NCBI GenBank assembly: GCA_022266195.1
Contig: WHVY01000003.1
Span: forward strand, 12,214,001-12,278,000
Reading direction: 5' to 3'
Source: Tetranychus cinnabarinus
Lineage: Eukaryota > Arthropoda > Arachnida > Trombidiformes > Tetranychidae
DNA length: 64,000 bases
Made by a program: the position numbers and the translations under genes. Shown in pieces: positions 32,211-44,806 of this stretch. A model generated the notes under the pieces. The model ran no database searches and was not told the DNA's origin. It saw nothing but the letters and a program-made list of their open reading frames with translations. Every line of letters begins with the position of its first letter. Position 1 is the stretch's first letter.

Positions 32211-34473
32211 GTAAGAGTCAGTTATTTTTCATGAATTAATATTTTAATCATCACTGAAAAAGGATTCAACTTAAATAATTCAAATCATTCGACTTACCAG
32301 TAACTCACAGTATTTTTGTAGCCTTAAGAGGGAACCACTAATCAAGTTGAACTTGTTACACAACTAGAGAGATAGAGTTACCTTTACTACTTACTTTAGT
32401 ACTAACAGAGTTAAGTGAAGAAACCAGACATTAATCTGTGGGAAAATTTTCTGTCTAGACTTTGGTCTCTTTGTTTTCATCAAAATGCATTTACCAGTTT
32501 AGGTACCAAAGTTTACCCATTAATCATCGACCTAATATTTGACTTAATCAATTTAAATAATCCAGCTGTATATTCGTAAAAAGCTTGAAACAAAAAGTTC
32601 CAATAAAGATTTTACCATGATATGTAGCTATGATATTACCAGCTCAGTATCTTAGCCGTTGCTTTTTTTACAAAAAAATCACGAAAAAATCTTTTAACTT
32701 GAAAGCTTTTTTCTTTTCCTATGATTTGTTTAGTTTCATAAAAAGGTAACCTTGATTTTTTCAGCAATGGATACCATGAAATTATAATCAATCTGATTGG
32801 ACTTTCATCGTCATGGAAAATTTCGCAATTTTTCATGTAAGTCCAGGAATTTTAATGTGTTTCTCCTTAAACACGATTCTGTAGCTCAGTGAATCAAACG
32901 ATGAAATTTTGTCACACATTCAAAGACTGATAAGATGATTTGTAGTTAAAAATTGAAAATCATTGATATTGATTTCAACGTCTTTTTTCTGGTTTTTATT
33001 CACAAAGCATCACTATAATCATCATGACATTATAACATAGAATTACTTTTTTGCTTGATAACATTACGATTAGCAAATTGTTAACAAAACGTTTTGTGAT
33101 TATTGATTAATGCAAGGTTCTGCATGGAACAAAAACGCCTGAAAATCCATCAGGAATTCCTGATAATTCGAATCATCAATTATTTATTAAGATAATTTGA
33201 GTTTGCATAGTTTATTCGTCGTTAAAGTTGATTCTGTAAACTTACATATTTTTGTAATAATTTATGCGCAATTTTTGAAATTTCAATATATTTTTGTATT
33301 GAAATTAAGGCTAAAGTTAGCAATCAACTGCCACATCAACTAATCAAATTTGTATTTACCTAATTAACAATTATCTAATTAATGATAAAACTAAATTATT
33401 GATTGAATGAAATCTTTTCAAGGCGAGGAAACGAGTAAATTAAAGTTGCTATGAAATAAATGCGATTTTTATGATTCTGTTTGTTTTCCCCGTTTAATCA
33501 ATAGACCAACACTGTTTAATTAATGCCATTTAACAATTAGTTATCAGTCTGAAAGTTATCCAAACTAATCGTGCACAAACTGTTGATTAATTCATTGACT
33601 GAACATTTAATCAACTAATCATCTAATTGTTGTTTTTATTTGAATTATAAATCTGATCAAATCTTTACTCAAGTATTGTAATTAATGCTGATTTCAGTAA
33701 ATCAACTTTAAGTACTAGTAATTAGGTTGTCCTAAATCAAGTCTAGAACTTTGAAAGATCACAATTTAGCTACAGAATCACAATTGAGAGTGAAATAAAA
33801 GACATTAATCTCACCATAAGACTCAATTGAATCATACAATTTGTTCAATTAGTTTAATTTAAGCATCAAAGTCTGATTGTTGATCACTCAAAAAGCCTAC
33901 AGTTTATCATTGAATCATATTTTTACTCTTATCTTTCAGGGAAACCTCTAAGATCAGCTATTAACGATTAAATAATCAGCAAGGTTATCACGTTTCACTC
34001 ACATTCCTCTTTTCATATCATTATTCATTGATATCATGATTCATGATATTGATACAGTAACATTGGCACAGTATTTAAAAATAGATCAAAAACGAATCTT
34101 CAATTTTTTATTTACCTTTAGATTCAACCTATGGTCAAAAGACTGACCTGAAGAAGTGCGAAATGCTTTTAAAGTTAGGGTCACTCTAAGAGTATAATAA
34201 TGATCACTAATGAGTTGGTTGAGTCAATTTTGCTTATATAATTTGATTGTAATTTATGTAATATTTTTATATGCTCTAATTATGTGTTTTGCTTGTTTTA
34301 TGATCACAATTAATCGGCTTGTTGTTTACGATAGACCATGACATCTCATCCAATCTAGATGAACTATTCATTGATTGCTGAATTTTTCGTATAAATTCAA
34401 TCATCCAAAATTTTTGTACTCATTCCAAGTCCAATGAACATAACTTACACAAGTGAATCACGTATGATACAAA
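32211..34473. other. Intron / upstream region of exon 1e
   Basis: About 2.3 kb of non-coding AT-rich DNA. The first 230 bases share blocks with the intron after exon 1a. No further feature is recognised. The exon 1e promoter is expected near the end. Confidence 0.45.
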
Positions 34474-34979
34474 ATGTCCACATCCAGTCCACCCGTTTTC
34501 ATATACACAGTGTCACTTCTGTCTGCCATTTGTGGTTTCCTCTTTGGTTATGACACTGGTATTGTTTCTGGTGCTATGGTTTTGATCAAAAAGCAGTTGG
34601 ATCTGAACGACATTTGGCAAGAGCTGATTATCAGCATAACTCTAGTATTTGCTTGGGTATTCAGTCTTATTGTTGGATACTTTACTGATCGGTTTGGACG
34701 CCGTCCAGTTATTCTGTTCGCCTCTGTAGTATTTACTCTAGGCTCTGTGGTTATGGCCATTGCAATGGGCAAGTGGACTTTACTCATTGGTCGAGCAATT
34801 GTTGGTGTTGGCATTGGATTAGCATCAATGGTTGGCCCAATGTACATCGCTGAAGTGGCTCCTAGTAGTATTCGTGGATCTCTTGTGACACTCAACAATC
34901 TCTTCATTACTGGTGGACAGTTCATTGCTTCTGTAACTGCTGGTTGCTTGAGTTATTTAGATCATGATCTTGCTTGGAG
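34474..34979 (+). CDS. HMIT-like transporter locus 2, alternative first exon 1e (class C), TM1-5
   Basis: The second variable exon of locus 2 encodes 168 residues plus a split Arg codon. It is closest to exon 1c (KKQLDLNDIW, ITLVFAW, APSSIRGSLVT, ASVTAG). Differences include Cys in TM1 (AICGFLFGYD), GPMYIAEVAP in TM4 and a Cys in TM5. With 36268-37516 it makes 584 aa. ATG 34474 is the first in-frame Met. The donor sits in the loop of a 9-bp stem (34967-34990). Confidence 0.85.
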
Positions 34980-35622
34980 GTAAGCAAGATTCCAATATTT
35001 GCTCGAATTCTCAGTCGGTTTTCTTTTTTAAGTCCATGACTTGGAGCTAATGACCAATTGAATTCGTTTATTGGAAATAGTTTCTCTATTTTTTTCCACA
35101 ATTGTTGTTGATCTTGATATTGACTGCAATCAAATTTATTTCTTTAGTCACTGGTTGCCTATGATATCTATAGAGGTTATTAACAAAAGTCAAATTTTGA
35201 AAATCTTTCATTTTCTTCAATTTTTCAATTTTCTGTGTAAAAATTCATTCTTAGCTAATATCAACTTATCATTTCATTCCAAATCTATTAATAATAGTTT
35301 AGAGATCATTTATAGAATGATCTTGAAGTTCTTGAGGCTACTGTCGCTGAAATATCATTGTTATCTCAAGTTCAACGACGATAAACAGTTATACTCTCAA
35401 TTGCTAAATAAACTTTAATCTTCTTTGATGAACTAGATTTCGACTGAGAAATAATAAAATCTCTTTCAAGAGATTCCTTGTTTTCGTTTCAATATCGAAA
35501 GATTGTGAGATTTCAGCCTCAATAGTATGAGATTCGGGATTTAATAAGGAAATTCCTGTTTACTCCTTCGCAAGATAATCCTAATCTTGTACTTCTATCA
35601 AAGTGAAGGTTAATTTGGTAAC

Positions 35623-35816
35623 AGTCTAGTTATACGGACACAAAACAATAACAAAGGCTTTAATTGAGGCCCCAGGCCGTCCAAGCCCACCCGAACCTAA
35701 CCAAACCTAACCTAACCTAACCTAACCTAACCTAGTCCGACCTAGAGCGCGATAATAAACGATTATTTATTTGAATCTATAGCACTGTTTATTATATGTG
35801 TCCGTGTAACTAGACT
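35623..35816. mobile_element. MITE with about 20-bp terminal inverted repeats and internal telomere-like pentamers
   Basis: The ends AGTCTAGTTATACGGACACA (35623-35642) and its inverse (35797-35816) match at 19 of 20 positions. Total length is 194 bp, with no coding capacity. Near the middle is a run of CCTAA units. The insertion lies in the last intron of HMIT locus 2. The target duplication is unclear; TA just inside the outermost bases fits a mariner-type origin. Confidence 0.75.
35696..35739 (+). repeat. Interstitial telomere-type repeat (CCTAA)n
   Basis: Nearly nine consecutive pentamers: CCTAA, a degenerate CCAAA, six CCTAA and a final CCTA. (TTAGG)n is the ancestral arthropod telomere repeat. 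Position inside a MITE within an intron shows this is not a chromosome end. Confidence 0.9.
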
Positions 35817-36267
35817 CTCACCGTTAATTTATCTCCTCAACTAACCTTTTAAGATACTCTCTGAGTAACATTTAAACAAACTATAATCCTTATGTTTAAT
35901 CAATGAACATTATCGTCCTTGGTCGAGTTGCTCAGAAAAATCGCTTTTCGCTATAACAAAAAAATCCCATTCTTAGTGACATTAGAATGGCCTTTTACTA
36001 TAAAAATGTAACGACCATCGAAATCTTATAATATCTCACCAACATATTATAATAATAAATTGAAAAAAACTAATAAATTATGATGAATCAATTGAAATGA
36101 CAATCGAATGATTTGTCAACCAAGATTAACATAATTTCAATACATATTCATTTCTAATATGGCATGAAATTGTTTGAATATGATTACTAAATCTATTTAT
36201 TAATGATTATCTGAACCTTCAACTTGATTACAAAAATTAATACAGCAATTATTTTGATCATTTCTAG

Positions 36268-37516
36268 GTTAATGTTGGGCATCGCTGGTATTCCTGCGTT
36301 TATCCAGTTCATTGGATTCTTCTTCATGCCTGAATCACCTCGTTGGTTGGTCAAGAAAGGCAAACACCAGCAAGCTAAAGCTGTTTTGTGTCGGATTCGT
36401 TCTTCTGAACAAACAGCACAATTGGAACTCGAAATGATCAAAGATAGTTGCATTGCCGAAGAGGAAGCAAATGTTAAAAGCAATGGTGCCAATGTTTTGT
36501 CAAAAATATTCTCATCACAACCGTTGAGACGAGCTCTATTGGTCGGATGTACTTTGTCAGCTATTTCTCAATTATCTGGAATCAACACTGTTATGTATTA
36601 TAGTGCGACAATCATTCAAATGTCCGGTGTTTACGAAGAAACATTGGCCATTTGGTTAGCCGCTGCTGTGGCTTCTGTAAATTTCCTTTGTACATTTATT
36701 GGTATTTATTTTGTTGAGCGGACTGGTCGACGTAAACTAACTCTTGCATCCCTGTCTGGTGTAATACTCAGTTTAGCCGTTCTTGCCGCTGGCTTTCAAT
36801 TGATTGAAAGCGAATCTCCAGCCATTCATCCTGAACCTTTAAATTCATCATTGCCAATTTCATTCTCTGCTAAAATGGACATTTGCTCAATTCAAACATC
36901 ATGTCGTAGCTGTATCACACGACCTGAATGTGGCTTCTGTTTCTCTGATTATCCGCCGTGGGAGAATGGGTCGTGTCTTTTGAGTGCCAAAACAGCTCAT
37001 TCGGAATGGGACAAAAGTAAATCTCAATATGGAACTTGTTCCAATGGAACGATTGTACCTGAAAAATTAGTTTGGGCTTACGATTGGTGTCCATCTAAAT
37101 ATGCTTGGCTGACAATAATGGGTTTATGTCTTTACTTACTCTTCTTCGCACCCGGATTGGGTCCCATGCCATGGACTATCAATGCTGAAATCTATCCATT
37201 CTGGGCTCGTGGTACTTGCAATTCAATATCAACATCTGTCTGTTGGGCTTTCAATCTTCTTGTTTCTTTAACATTCCTTTCTTTGACCAAAGCAATTACC
37301 AAACATGGTACTTTTTGGCTTTACTGTAGTTTTGCTATCGTTGGTTGGATATTTCTCATTATTGAACTACCTGAAACTCGTGGAGTATCTCTTGAGAATG
37401 TCGAAGAACTGTTCAGAAGACCAAAAAAGAAAAAGGATGAATTGAAGAAACAACCAGTTTCATCTCCCGGTTTAGATGCATCTAATAACAACAAAACACC
37501 AATTGTAAAATGCTAA
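36268..37516 (+). CDS. HMIT-like transporter, common 3' exon of locus 2 (TM6-12, PSI-like loop)
   Basis: The counterpart of 10580-11819, adding 415 residues after the split Arg codon. Roughly nine residues in ten match the locus-1 exon. It shows MPESPRWLVKKGK, QLSGINTVMYYS, ERTGRRKL, the cysteine-rich extracellular loop (CSIQTSCRSCITRPECGFC), APGLGPMPWTINAEIYP, PETRGVSLENVEELF and a Lys-rich tail ending TPIVKC. The conserved TPIVK end may be a sorting or binding motif (inference). It has no start of its own; exons 1d and 1e are the candidate donors. Expected role: proton-coupled myo-inositol or sugar uptake at the plasma membrane. Confidence 0.92.
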
Positions 37517-40500
37517 TGATTGTCATAGCCAGTTCAATGAAAATATGGAAATGAAAACTGACTAGTTTTCATTCAGCTATTGGACGCCAACGAACTTGTT
37601 AAAAAAGGTTAAACTGCGTTTATTTGTTCAAAAATGTATTAATATTTTATTATTTGTATTTTATTACTGCTAATATTGATGTACGAAAAAAGGATTTCTG
37701 TAATCGACCTGTTGTTACAATTTTACTAGAAATGCCATTATTATGCATTTCCTTTATTAAATCCATTTATTGAAATGCTGTGAAAATAGTTGACTAATCT
37801 GCATTTTCCTTAAATATAAGATAAATTCAATTCCTTCATTTAACTTTCCAAGTTAGAATTATTTTACATATTTAACGATTAGTAAACCAACAACATTTTC
37901 ATTAATTTGATTCAAACCTACAAGGAAGGTAGGGAACTGGTGCGATATGAATTTGATAGAAAACCCGAAATTTTTTAGCCTTTTTCGATCATTTACATTG
38001 TTAGTCATTACCCTAGGAATTATTGATAGCATGATCTGTATGGCATGTAGAATGAGAATCTCAATACAAACCATAAGTTGGCGAATATCTCGATTCACAA
38101 TCAAGAATTGCTACCGATAACTGCTCGTCTGGGTTGAGTCTAAACTCAATTATTACCAAATAATTTTTGAATGTGAGAAGTTTGTTGATTAAACCAATAG
38201 CTGCATGTGTTACTTCAAGTATGGAAAAAGTCATTTTCAAAATACATTTATAAATTTATATCCCATTTCAGGATACTTTTGGACTCCTCTGTATATCTAA
38301 GAATAAGCAGTTAATCCAGGATTATATGATGACTCGTAATTCACGAGTAAGTCTTCATGGTAACAAATACAATCCTTAAACCTAGTAATTGCTGCAAGAA
38401 TGAGTAACCATATTGAAATGAAACAAAATTGGAACCGCCTGATTGACCATATTCACAGAGTTAATAATCCAATAAATAAGCATTTCATCTTATTCCAGGT
38501 CAAGACTTGCACAAAATGAACCGATAAAACAAAATATTATTTGTAACTAATTATACTGTTGATCACCTGATGGCGTTAGAATCAGCAAATCAGTAAAACA
38601 TTTGAATGTAAAATAACGAAAACAAAGATGATATGTTATCATTGATGCAAAGTCTTTCTTCTTTCTTTCTTCTCTCTTCATTGAAACTTTTCATACTCAC
38701 TCAAATCACTATCATATAATCAAGTTCAAATCTTTACAGTTGTTTCATAGTTTAACGGATTATAGTCAAACTTTGATCTACTAGTGATCAAACTAAATCT
38801 ATTCAACTCGCTACTTAATTCCATCACATCTTGATCAATTGTTTGCTTATTTTACTACCTTTAATTCAATTTTCTGGTGCTCAACTGTTCTCAAGTAAAA
38901 GCTTCATTTTTTCCCACAATAAGGTAAGTCGATCAATTGTTAAAAATTATTCCAACGGTTTTGATAATTTTCAAGTTGACGATAACGAATCTTATATCAG
39001 AATTCTATTGATACACCAATAAACCAAGAAACAATTTGATGTTTAAAATTTAGTATTTCAAGTCTTTTTTCTAACTCACTTAAGTCTAACTTCGCCACCT
39101 CATTGTTTTGTCTAATTTGCTTTTGATTGATACTGTGTTACTAATGACATTTGTTATGTGAGGCAGTCAAATTGCCATTTATATTCACGCAGATTTATGA
39201 AAAGCTTAAGCTGCCAATGTATATTGTTACCAGTTAATTACCAAAGCTGATTATATGACAGTAATTGAGTAAAATCATTTACACTTGTTTTTTCTTCTAT
39301 TGCTTGTAAAAAAGATTGCAGATAATTGTATGTCGAATCTTTTGCATCAAACCTTGAATTTATCCGATATGTTCAGCCATTGTTGATTACTTCGCTTGAC
39401 CATTAACTGGATCCATTTATTTATTACCTAGAGATATCAAGAAAAAGTAAACGAGGAAAAAGTTAGTGTAAGCAAAATTGTGAAAGATTCAGCATTGTTT
39501 TTGTAGTGGGCGAAAAAGAGGAACAAATTAATATAAACAGAGAATTGGACTGAGATCAAAAAATTAACAGAAAAATGAAGCAAAACCAGAAAAATATCCA
39601 GAAAACAAGCGTTAAGCTATAATTTGAGTATTACTGGATAAATGAAGAAGGAAATGAGCTTAACATTATTCTTAAAGTTATGGTTTTTCAGTGGTAATAA
39701 TACTGTTAATATGTATATTGGTAATGTTGCTAATTGCCTATTTAGCATCAGGTGATTAAATGTAACTATTGTCATGGTTTAAAATTGTTTCAGATGAATA
39801 TTGGATTACCTCAGTTACTCTTCTTCATTTTTCAATCTTAGAGTGCAAGCTTTCAATACTTTGCATCAACCGAGTCATTGCCAATATTTTTTCAAGATGT
39901 CAGATCAGGTCAAGTAAAGATTTGTCCCAATCTTTCAAAGTAGAACCGTTACTACAGTTGTTATGCTGTTTTTCACTTTCATTGGAAGTGGTCCTTATCA
40001 AGTAACACCTGACCATGAATTGGAACAGGGTTAAACTAAAACACATTCAGAGCCAAATTTTGGCAAAATGTGAAAACAAAAAGGATGAGGCTGGAGAATT
40101 AGCGGGTTAACGGAAAGAACTTGCGTATGTTTATCGTCAAAGTCAACTGCTTTTCGTTGTTAGACTTGTCATAAAAGATAAATCAACAAAAAGTTTGCAT
40201 CTTTCAGCATCATACTCCTTTACTTTTAGTTTAAAGTCGGGGGTGGGTATCACTATCTTTCCTTTATCCTCTTGAAGCCATTATAATGGAAAAGAAAAAC
40301 ATTGAGTCGATCCATTTATAACTCTTCTGGCGAGAAAAAAAGTCTTCCTGAATAAGTTTATGTTTAACCCAAAAATAAAACAACAGCAGCTCTTTCTTAT
40401 CCATGAACTGTTAACAGAGAGCAACTGGCAATCATAATACACAAGGCTTTTCTTCAGATTGAGCGCAAAAAGCGAGAACCAATATCACATCCAATGAAAC

Positions 40501-42019
40501 CAGACATGACGAAAGACTATTTGTTTTAATTACACAGCCATAGATAAAGTTGTAGATATAAATCCATAGATGATTGATTCAGACAGTTGTCCCAACTGAT
40601 AATTGATCTTGGTTCAATTTTTTTCCATTCAGTTAAATCTTTACCACATAGCTGTTTGAAATTGAGTTGATGAAGCAATAAATGATCCAGGCGCAACAGA
40701 TAGGCATAATACTAATCAATCCTATTATAAGCCAAAATAACCCATCAACTGTCAGAATTGATCGGTGGCAAAAAAACTGAGTAAAGTGAAAATATAAGCA
40801 AGAATATGATGATGAGACGAAAAACAGAAGGTGAAGATCAGTATCTTAGTTCTTTGGTGAAGCTCTTTTTTGACTGTCATCCATGAGAAATGATCTTGGA
40901 ACTGAGAAAGAAAAGAAAAGCAAAAATCTTGGTTACAAATCAATCGTATGTCAATTATATCAGACAATTTTTCAAGGTAAAATAATCAAATCCAAAAGGA
41001 TAAAGATACAAGGTCTAAAGAAAGCTATGTACAAAGGATCTTGTACAGAGCAATATGCTTATACGGTGTATGTTTTAACGACCTAGCGCTCGTGTAGATC
41101 AAAAAGACCAAGTAATTTCCCGCTATGTTTAGCCATCTCAGAATGGTCAGTCAGTCATTTATTTGGTGATTGTTTAAGTCAATACTTTAGACGTTAGTTA
41201 ACCTCAATAAGAAATAAACAATTATTTCCATCGTATTTCATGGTCTGTCATCAGTTTCTGTGACTTAAATATTCTGTCGTCTGGTTAGTCGCCCGATCCA
41301 ATTATTTCTTTTTCAAATTTTCTTGTACAAAATTTACAGTATTGCATACATTCTGAGAAAGAAGTTTACTGCAAGAATACTGAATGCATGGATCAGGTGC
41401 ATCTACGAGCACATTGTAGTGTTTCTGGTACTTACCTCATCTAACATTTTAAACATAAAAGATGAAAATTCAACTCGTTTACAGAACAGCCTGAGTGAGG
41501 GATAACACCATTTGCGAATGCTCGTTGTTTAGAAAAATACAAACAAAAATCATTTGGACCCTAAATTATAGCTTATAAAACAAGCTCTATTAGTAGCAGA
41601 CAGATAAACAGACAGAGGGGAAAAAAGTTGAAGGCAGGTTAAACAGAGATACAACATAGAATGAAAGAGAACTAACGCTTGTAAACCAATTTAACAGTAA
41701 TATTTAACCATCTATAAATCTAATAAACAATTGTAGAATACTTACTTGACGATAGATGATTACTTTTACAATTAAAAATAATTTGTATGCCAAAACATTG
41801 AAACTGAAATTTTACCAATACATTTAAAAACCAACAATGACTTGCTCACCATCTCAAGTTGCTTGTAAGAGTTCAAAAAATCATTGTGATTTAAAGCGCC
41901 AAAAAAGAGTGAGCTAATCCCGCGTAAACTTGCTTCATTTGTTCCTCTTCTTTTCACTTGTCTTTTTGCTTCTTATTTCAATTGTTAACTTTTCTTGGTT
42001 TTTCTTTTTCTTTTCTCAG
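37517..42019. other. Long intergenic region, or intron of the smoothelin-like gene
   Basis: About 4.5 kb with no convincing exon. A signal-peptide-like frame at 38831 lacks an ATG. Polypyrimidine repeats occur near 38655-38680. Because the exon at 42020 begins at a good acceptor, part of this region may be intron of that gene. Confidence 0.45.
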
Positions 42020-44210
42020 TCCGTCAAAACTTCATTATGGCTGGTAGATGGTTAGCTCAGACAACTAACCATGTTGAATCTAAATCTACTTGTGTCACTA
42101 CAGTTAATGCATTTGCCAAGTTCAAACAAATGGACATGGAAACCAAAACCACAGTGTGAGTAACTTTTTAACCTTTAACATTACATTCAAACTAACTTGA
42201 AATTGTACTGACGAACAGTCAGACATAGATTATATAACATATTGAGGCCAATATTTCTGGATCAAATTGATTCTGGAATTGTGCTTTTAATAAGGGATAC
42301 TTTTTAAAGGTGTCTGCATTTTGAAATTATTTTAAAATGTAAATGCTTTGTCTTCGTAGAGGCTGTTTAATGTGTCAGTTTATTTCACACAAGTTCATCT
42401 AAAACTTATGATATTCATGTTAATCTAGCATCTCTTCTCTAACTCTTGGTTTTCCTTCTAACTCCGATTTTTAGGACAAGAACAAGGTTTGGCCCGGTTG
42501 GACGAAGTGGTACTGATGTTAAAGATATGCTGCTACGCTGGTGTCAAACAAAAACTTCCGGGTACCCGGTAAGTAAAAAGTTTATAAAACAGATGAAAAG
42601 ATTTTTATTGAATTTTGAGAGTTTAGACGGATCAATAGAGTTTGATGTATACGGATAAGATTGGAAAGTTATCAAGGAAATGCTAAAAGTAGAAAAATCA
42701 AGCCAATACTTGTATTGATTGTTGATCCTTCTCATCATGCCCATCTTTAAAAAGCCAACAATTAAAACTCCACCCGCACATCAAGCTCAAGGTGATGACA
42801 GATTGGAAATACGGATTACAAATTGACTTGATTCTTATTACTGTTTTTGTGAACCAAAATGTTACACCCTAGGGTGGCGTTGCAAGGTTTCTTCATAAAG
42901 TGCAATTGTTTAAATTTTCAACAGTTCTGCTTTATAAAGAATCCTTAGCAATAATTTTTCTTGAATGGATGATACTGGATTAGCGCTTAAGTCTGACTAT
43001 TTTCATGAGGATAATTCACACGCAGACCTCTTAAATACTGAAAAACCTATTAGAATATTTGAAATATTGAAAAAGCTCAAATCCAAGTCATAATTCCTAA
43101 AGACATTATGAATTACATGTAGACATGGAGATACGTAGTAGATCTGTTTGATGATATTTTAAGGATTAATGATTGGTCATTAAAATTTGAGAAAAATTAT
43201 GGTTTGATTGTTTTAAAATTGGAATAATTTTTATCTTGATTCATAGAAACTATTCAGTGTTTATTGAGAGCCTTGAGCTTTTTATCAATTCTATCAACAA
43301 TAAACAAAATATTATCTTATTTTAGGCTGAGCTTGAAATCATCCAATAAAACTGATCATTACAAGGATTACAAGAAATAGTTTCACAAAGATTTGGTTTC
43401 TTTGTTTTTATTGAAGGTGTAAGTTCAGAGAAGGGAATATTCTGTGACAATTTAGATATTTACAATAGAAATAAATTCCAACTGAATCGTTGATTCCTTA
43501 TTTTTCATGCCATCACTGAAAAATAAAGCTTATCTGCATTCGATAACCTTTAGAATTCAATTTGCATAGATTATTGTGTTTGATCATTCTAGGAACTTTT
43601 CATTTAATTTATTTTTAGTAAATAAATCTGTTTTAATTACATCATGACCATGATCATCACCAGGCTCTTGGATTCATCTGATACAATTTGTTTAGGTCAT
43701 GTTTCTTTCAAATATAATATTTTGATTGTTTATGTGTGAATTAGTACAAAAATAATATCTTTTTAAATGACGTTTATTCTTCATTTATTGCAAAAACTAA
43801 ACCTTTTCTTTCTATTCTTAGCATGTTAATGTTGTAAACTTTTCCTCTTCATGGTGTGATGGGATGGCCTTTTGTGCTCTTATTCATCATTATTATCCAG
43901 ATGCATTCGACTTCAGCACTTTGGATCCCAAAAATCGTCGATCTAATTTTGATTTGGCCTTTAAGACTGCTGAGTAAGTAGAAATGGCTGTAATTAATGT
44001 TTGTTTTCTTTACTCTAAAATATTAATCACCTAATGTTAATATTTTTCTCTCCCTCTTGGTACAGAGAAAAGGCTGATATTGCTCCCCTTCTTGATGTTG
44101 ATGATATGATATTGATGAAAGACAAACCAGATTGGAAATGCGTTTTCACATACGTACAAAGCATGTACAGGAAGCTGAGAGAACTTGACTATAGAGAAAT
44201 TCAGGATTGA
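42020..44210 (+). CDS. Smoothelin-type calponin-homology domain protein, four exons
   Basis: Exons 42020..42155, 42475..42568, 43822..43973 and 44066..44210 join in frame with GT-AG introns. From ATG 42037 they encode 169 residues. Residues about 55-165 form a single C-terminal CH domain of the smoothelin kind: DMLLRWCQTKTSGYP, VNFSSSWCDGMAFCALIHHYYPDAFDF, NRRSNFDLAFKTAE, and DDMILMKDKPDWKCVFTYVQSMYR. Such domains associate with actin and cytoskeletal partners. Smoothelins usually carry long N-terminal regions. Here the frame is open upstream of the ATG to an acceptor at 42019, so this may be only the 3' end of a larger gene, or a short isoform with a non-coding first exon. It converges on the FAM102 gene, with stops 600 bp apart. 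AATAAA-type signals lie downstream near 44366. Confidence 0.88.
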
Positions 44211-44806
44211 ATTTAAATTCATAGTGACATCAGCATTCGATTCATTCATCTTTCATCTCAACAAAAGTATGCGTAAACGACGAATTGTTTTCAGAAATGT
44301 AATCAAAATAATTGCTAATAAACGATAAACTCTGTTTTGAGGTTCAAGGTAAAAGAAGAATCGATAAATAAATTGTGATTGGAGTATCTCCGAGTATAAC
44401 ATCAAATATAGTGGCGAATTTCGATGAACAGGCCGAAAGATGGACAAAAACAGAGATGTGAATGGATAGTTTGTTGGCTCTTTTTCAATCCAACTGATGC
44501 AAACAAAAATCATGGGAAATTGGATTCCTTAGGTAGGAAAAAAGCAATATGAAGGATAAAAGTGGTGAGGGGTGGATGATTATTATCAGAGAGAAAGGTA
44601 AAATGAAACCGCAATATGTTAAAAGGGATTCTCAGGCTTTGGATGATTACATTTTGTTCAATTTTAATTGTTTACCTTTGATTTTATTTCACAAATATTA
44701 TTTACAAATCAATTTTTCTCATGATTTATAGTCAAATATAAATAACTTATTGTTAACAGCAATTAACATTTAAATACAAACATTCAAGAATCACTCAGGT
44801 TTTTCA
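44211..44806. other. Convergent 3' UTR region
   Basis: This 596-bp gap between the stops of two convergent genes holds their 3' UTRs. ATAAATAAAT near 44362 could serve the plus-strand gene. For the minus-strand gene only weaker A/T-rich candidates near 44680-44760 are visible. Overlapping transcripts are possible. Confidence 0.5.

Larger units (their letters stand above)
34980..36267. other. Intron before HMIT common exon 2
   Basis: A 1.29-kb intron ending in a TTTCTAG acceptor at 36261-36267. It contains the small inverted-repeat element with telomere-like units at 35623-35816. A 115-codon open stretch near 35071-35418 is AT-driven and matches nothing. Confidence 0.6.

Noticed and set aside
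35071..35418. 115-codon frame in the last intron of HMIT locus 2
   Set aside because: AT-driven composition, no ATG at its start, no family.
38831..39022. Signal-peptide-like exon with a GTAAGT donor at 38921
   Set aside because: No in-frame ATG; an in-frame stop lies just upstream; no downstream exon found.
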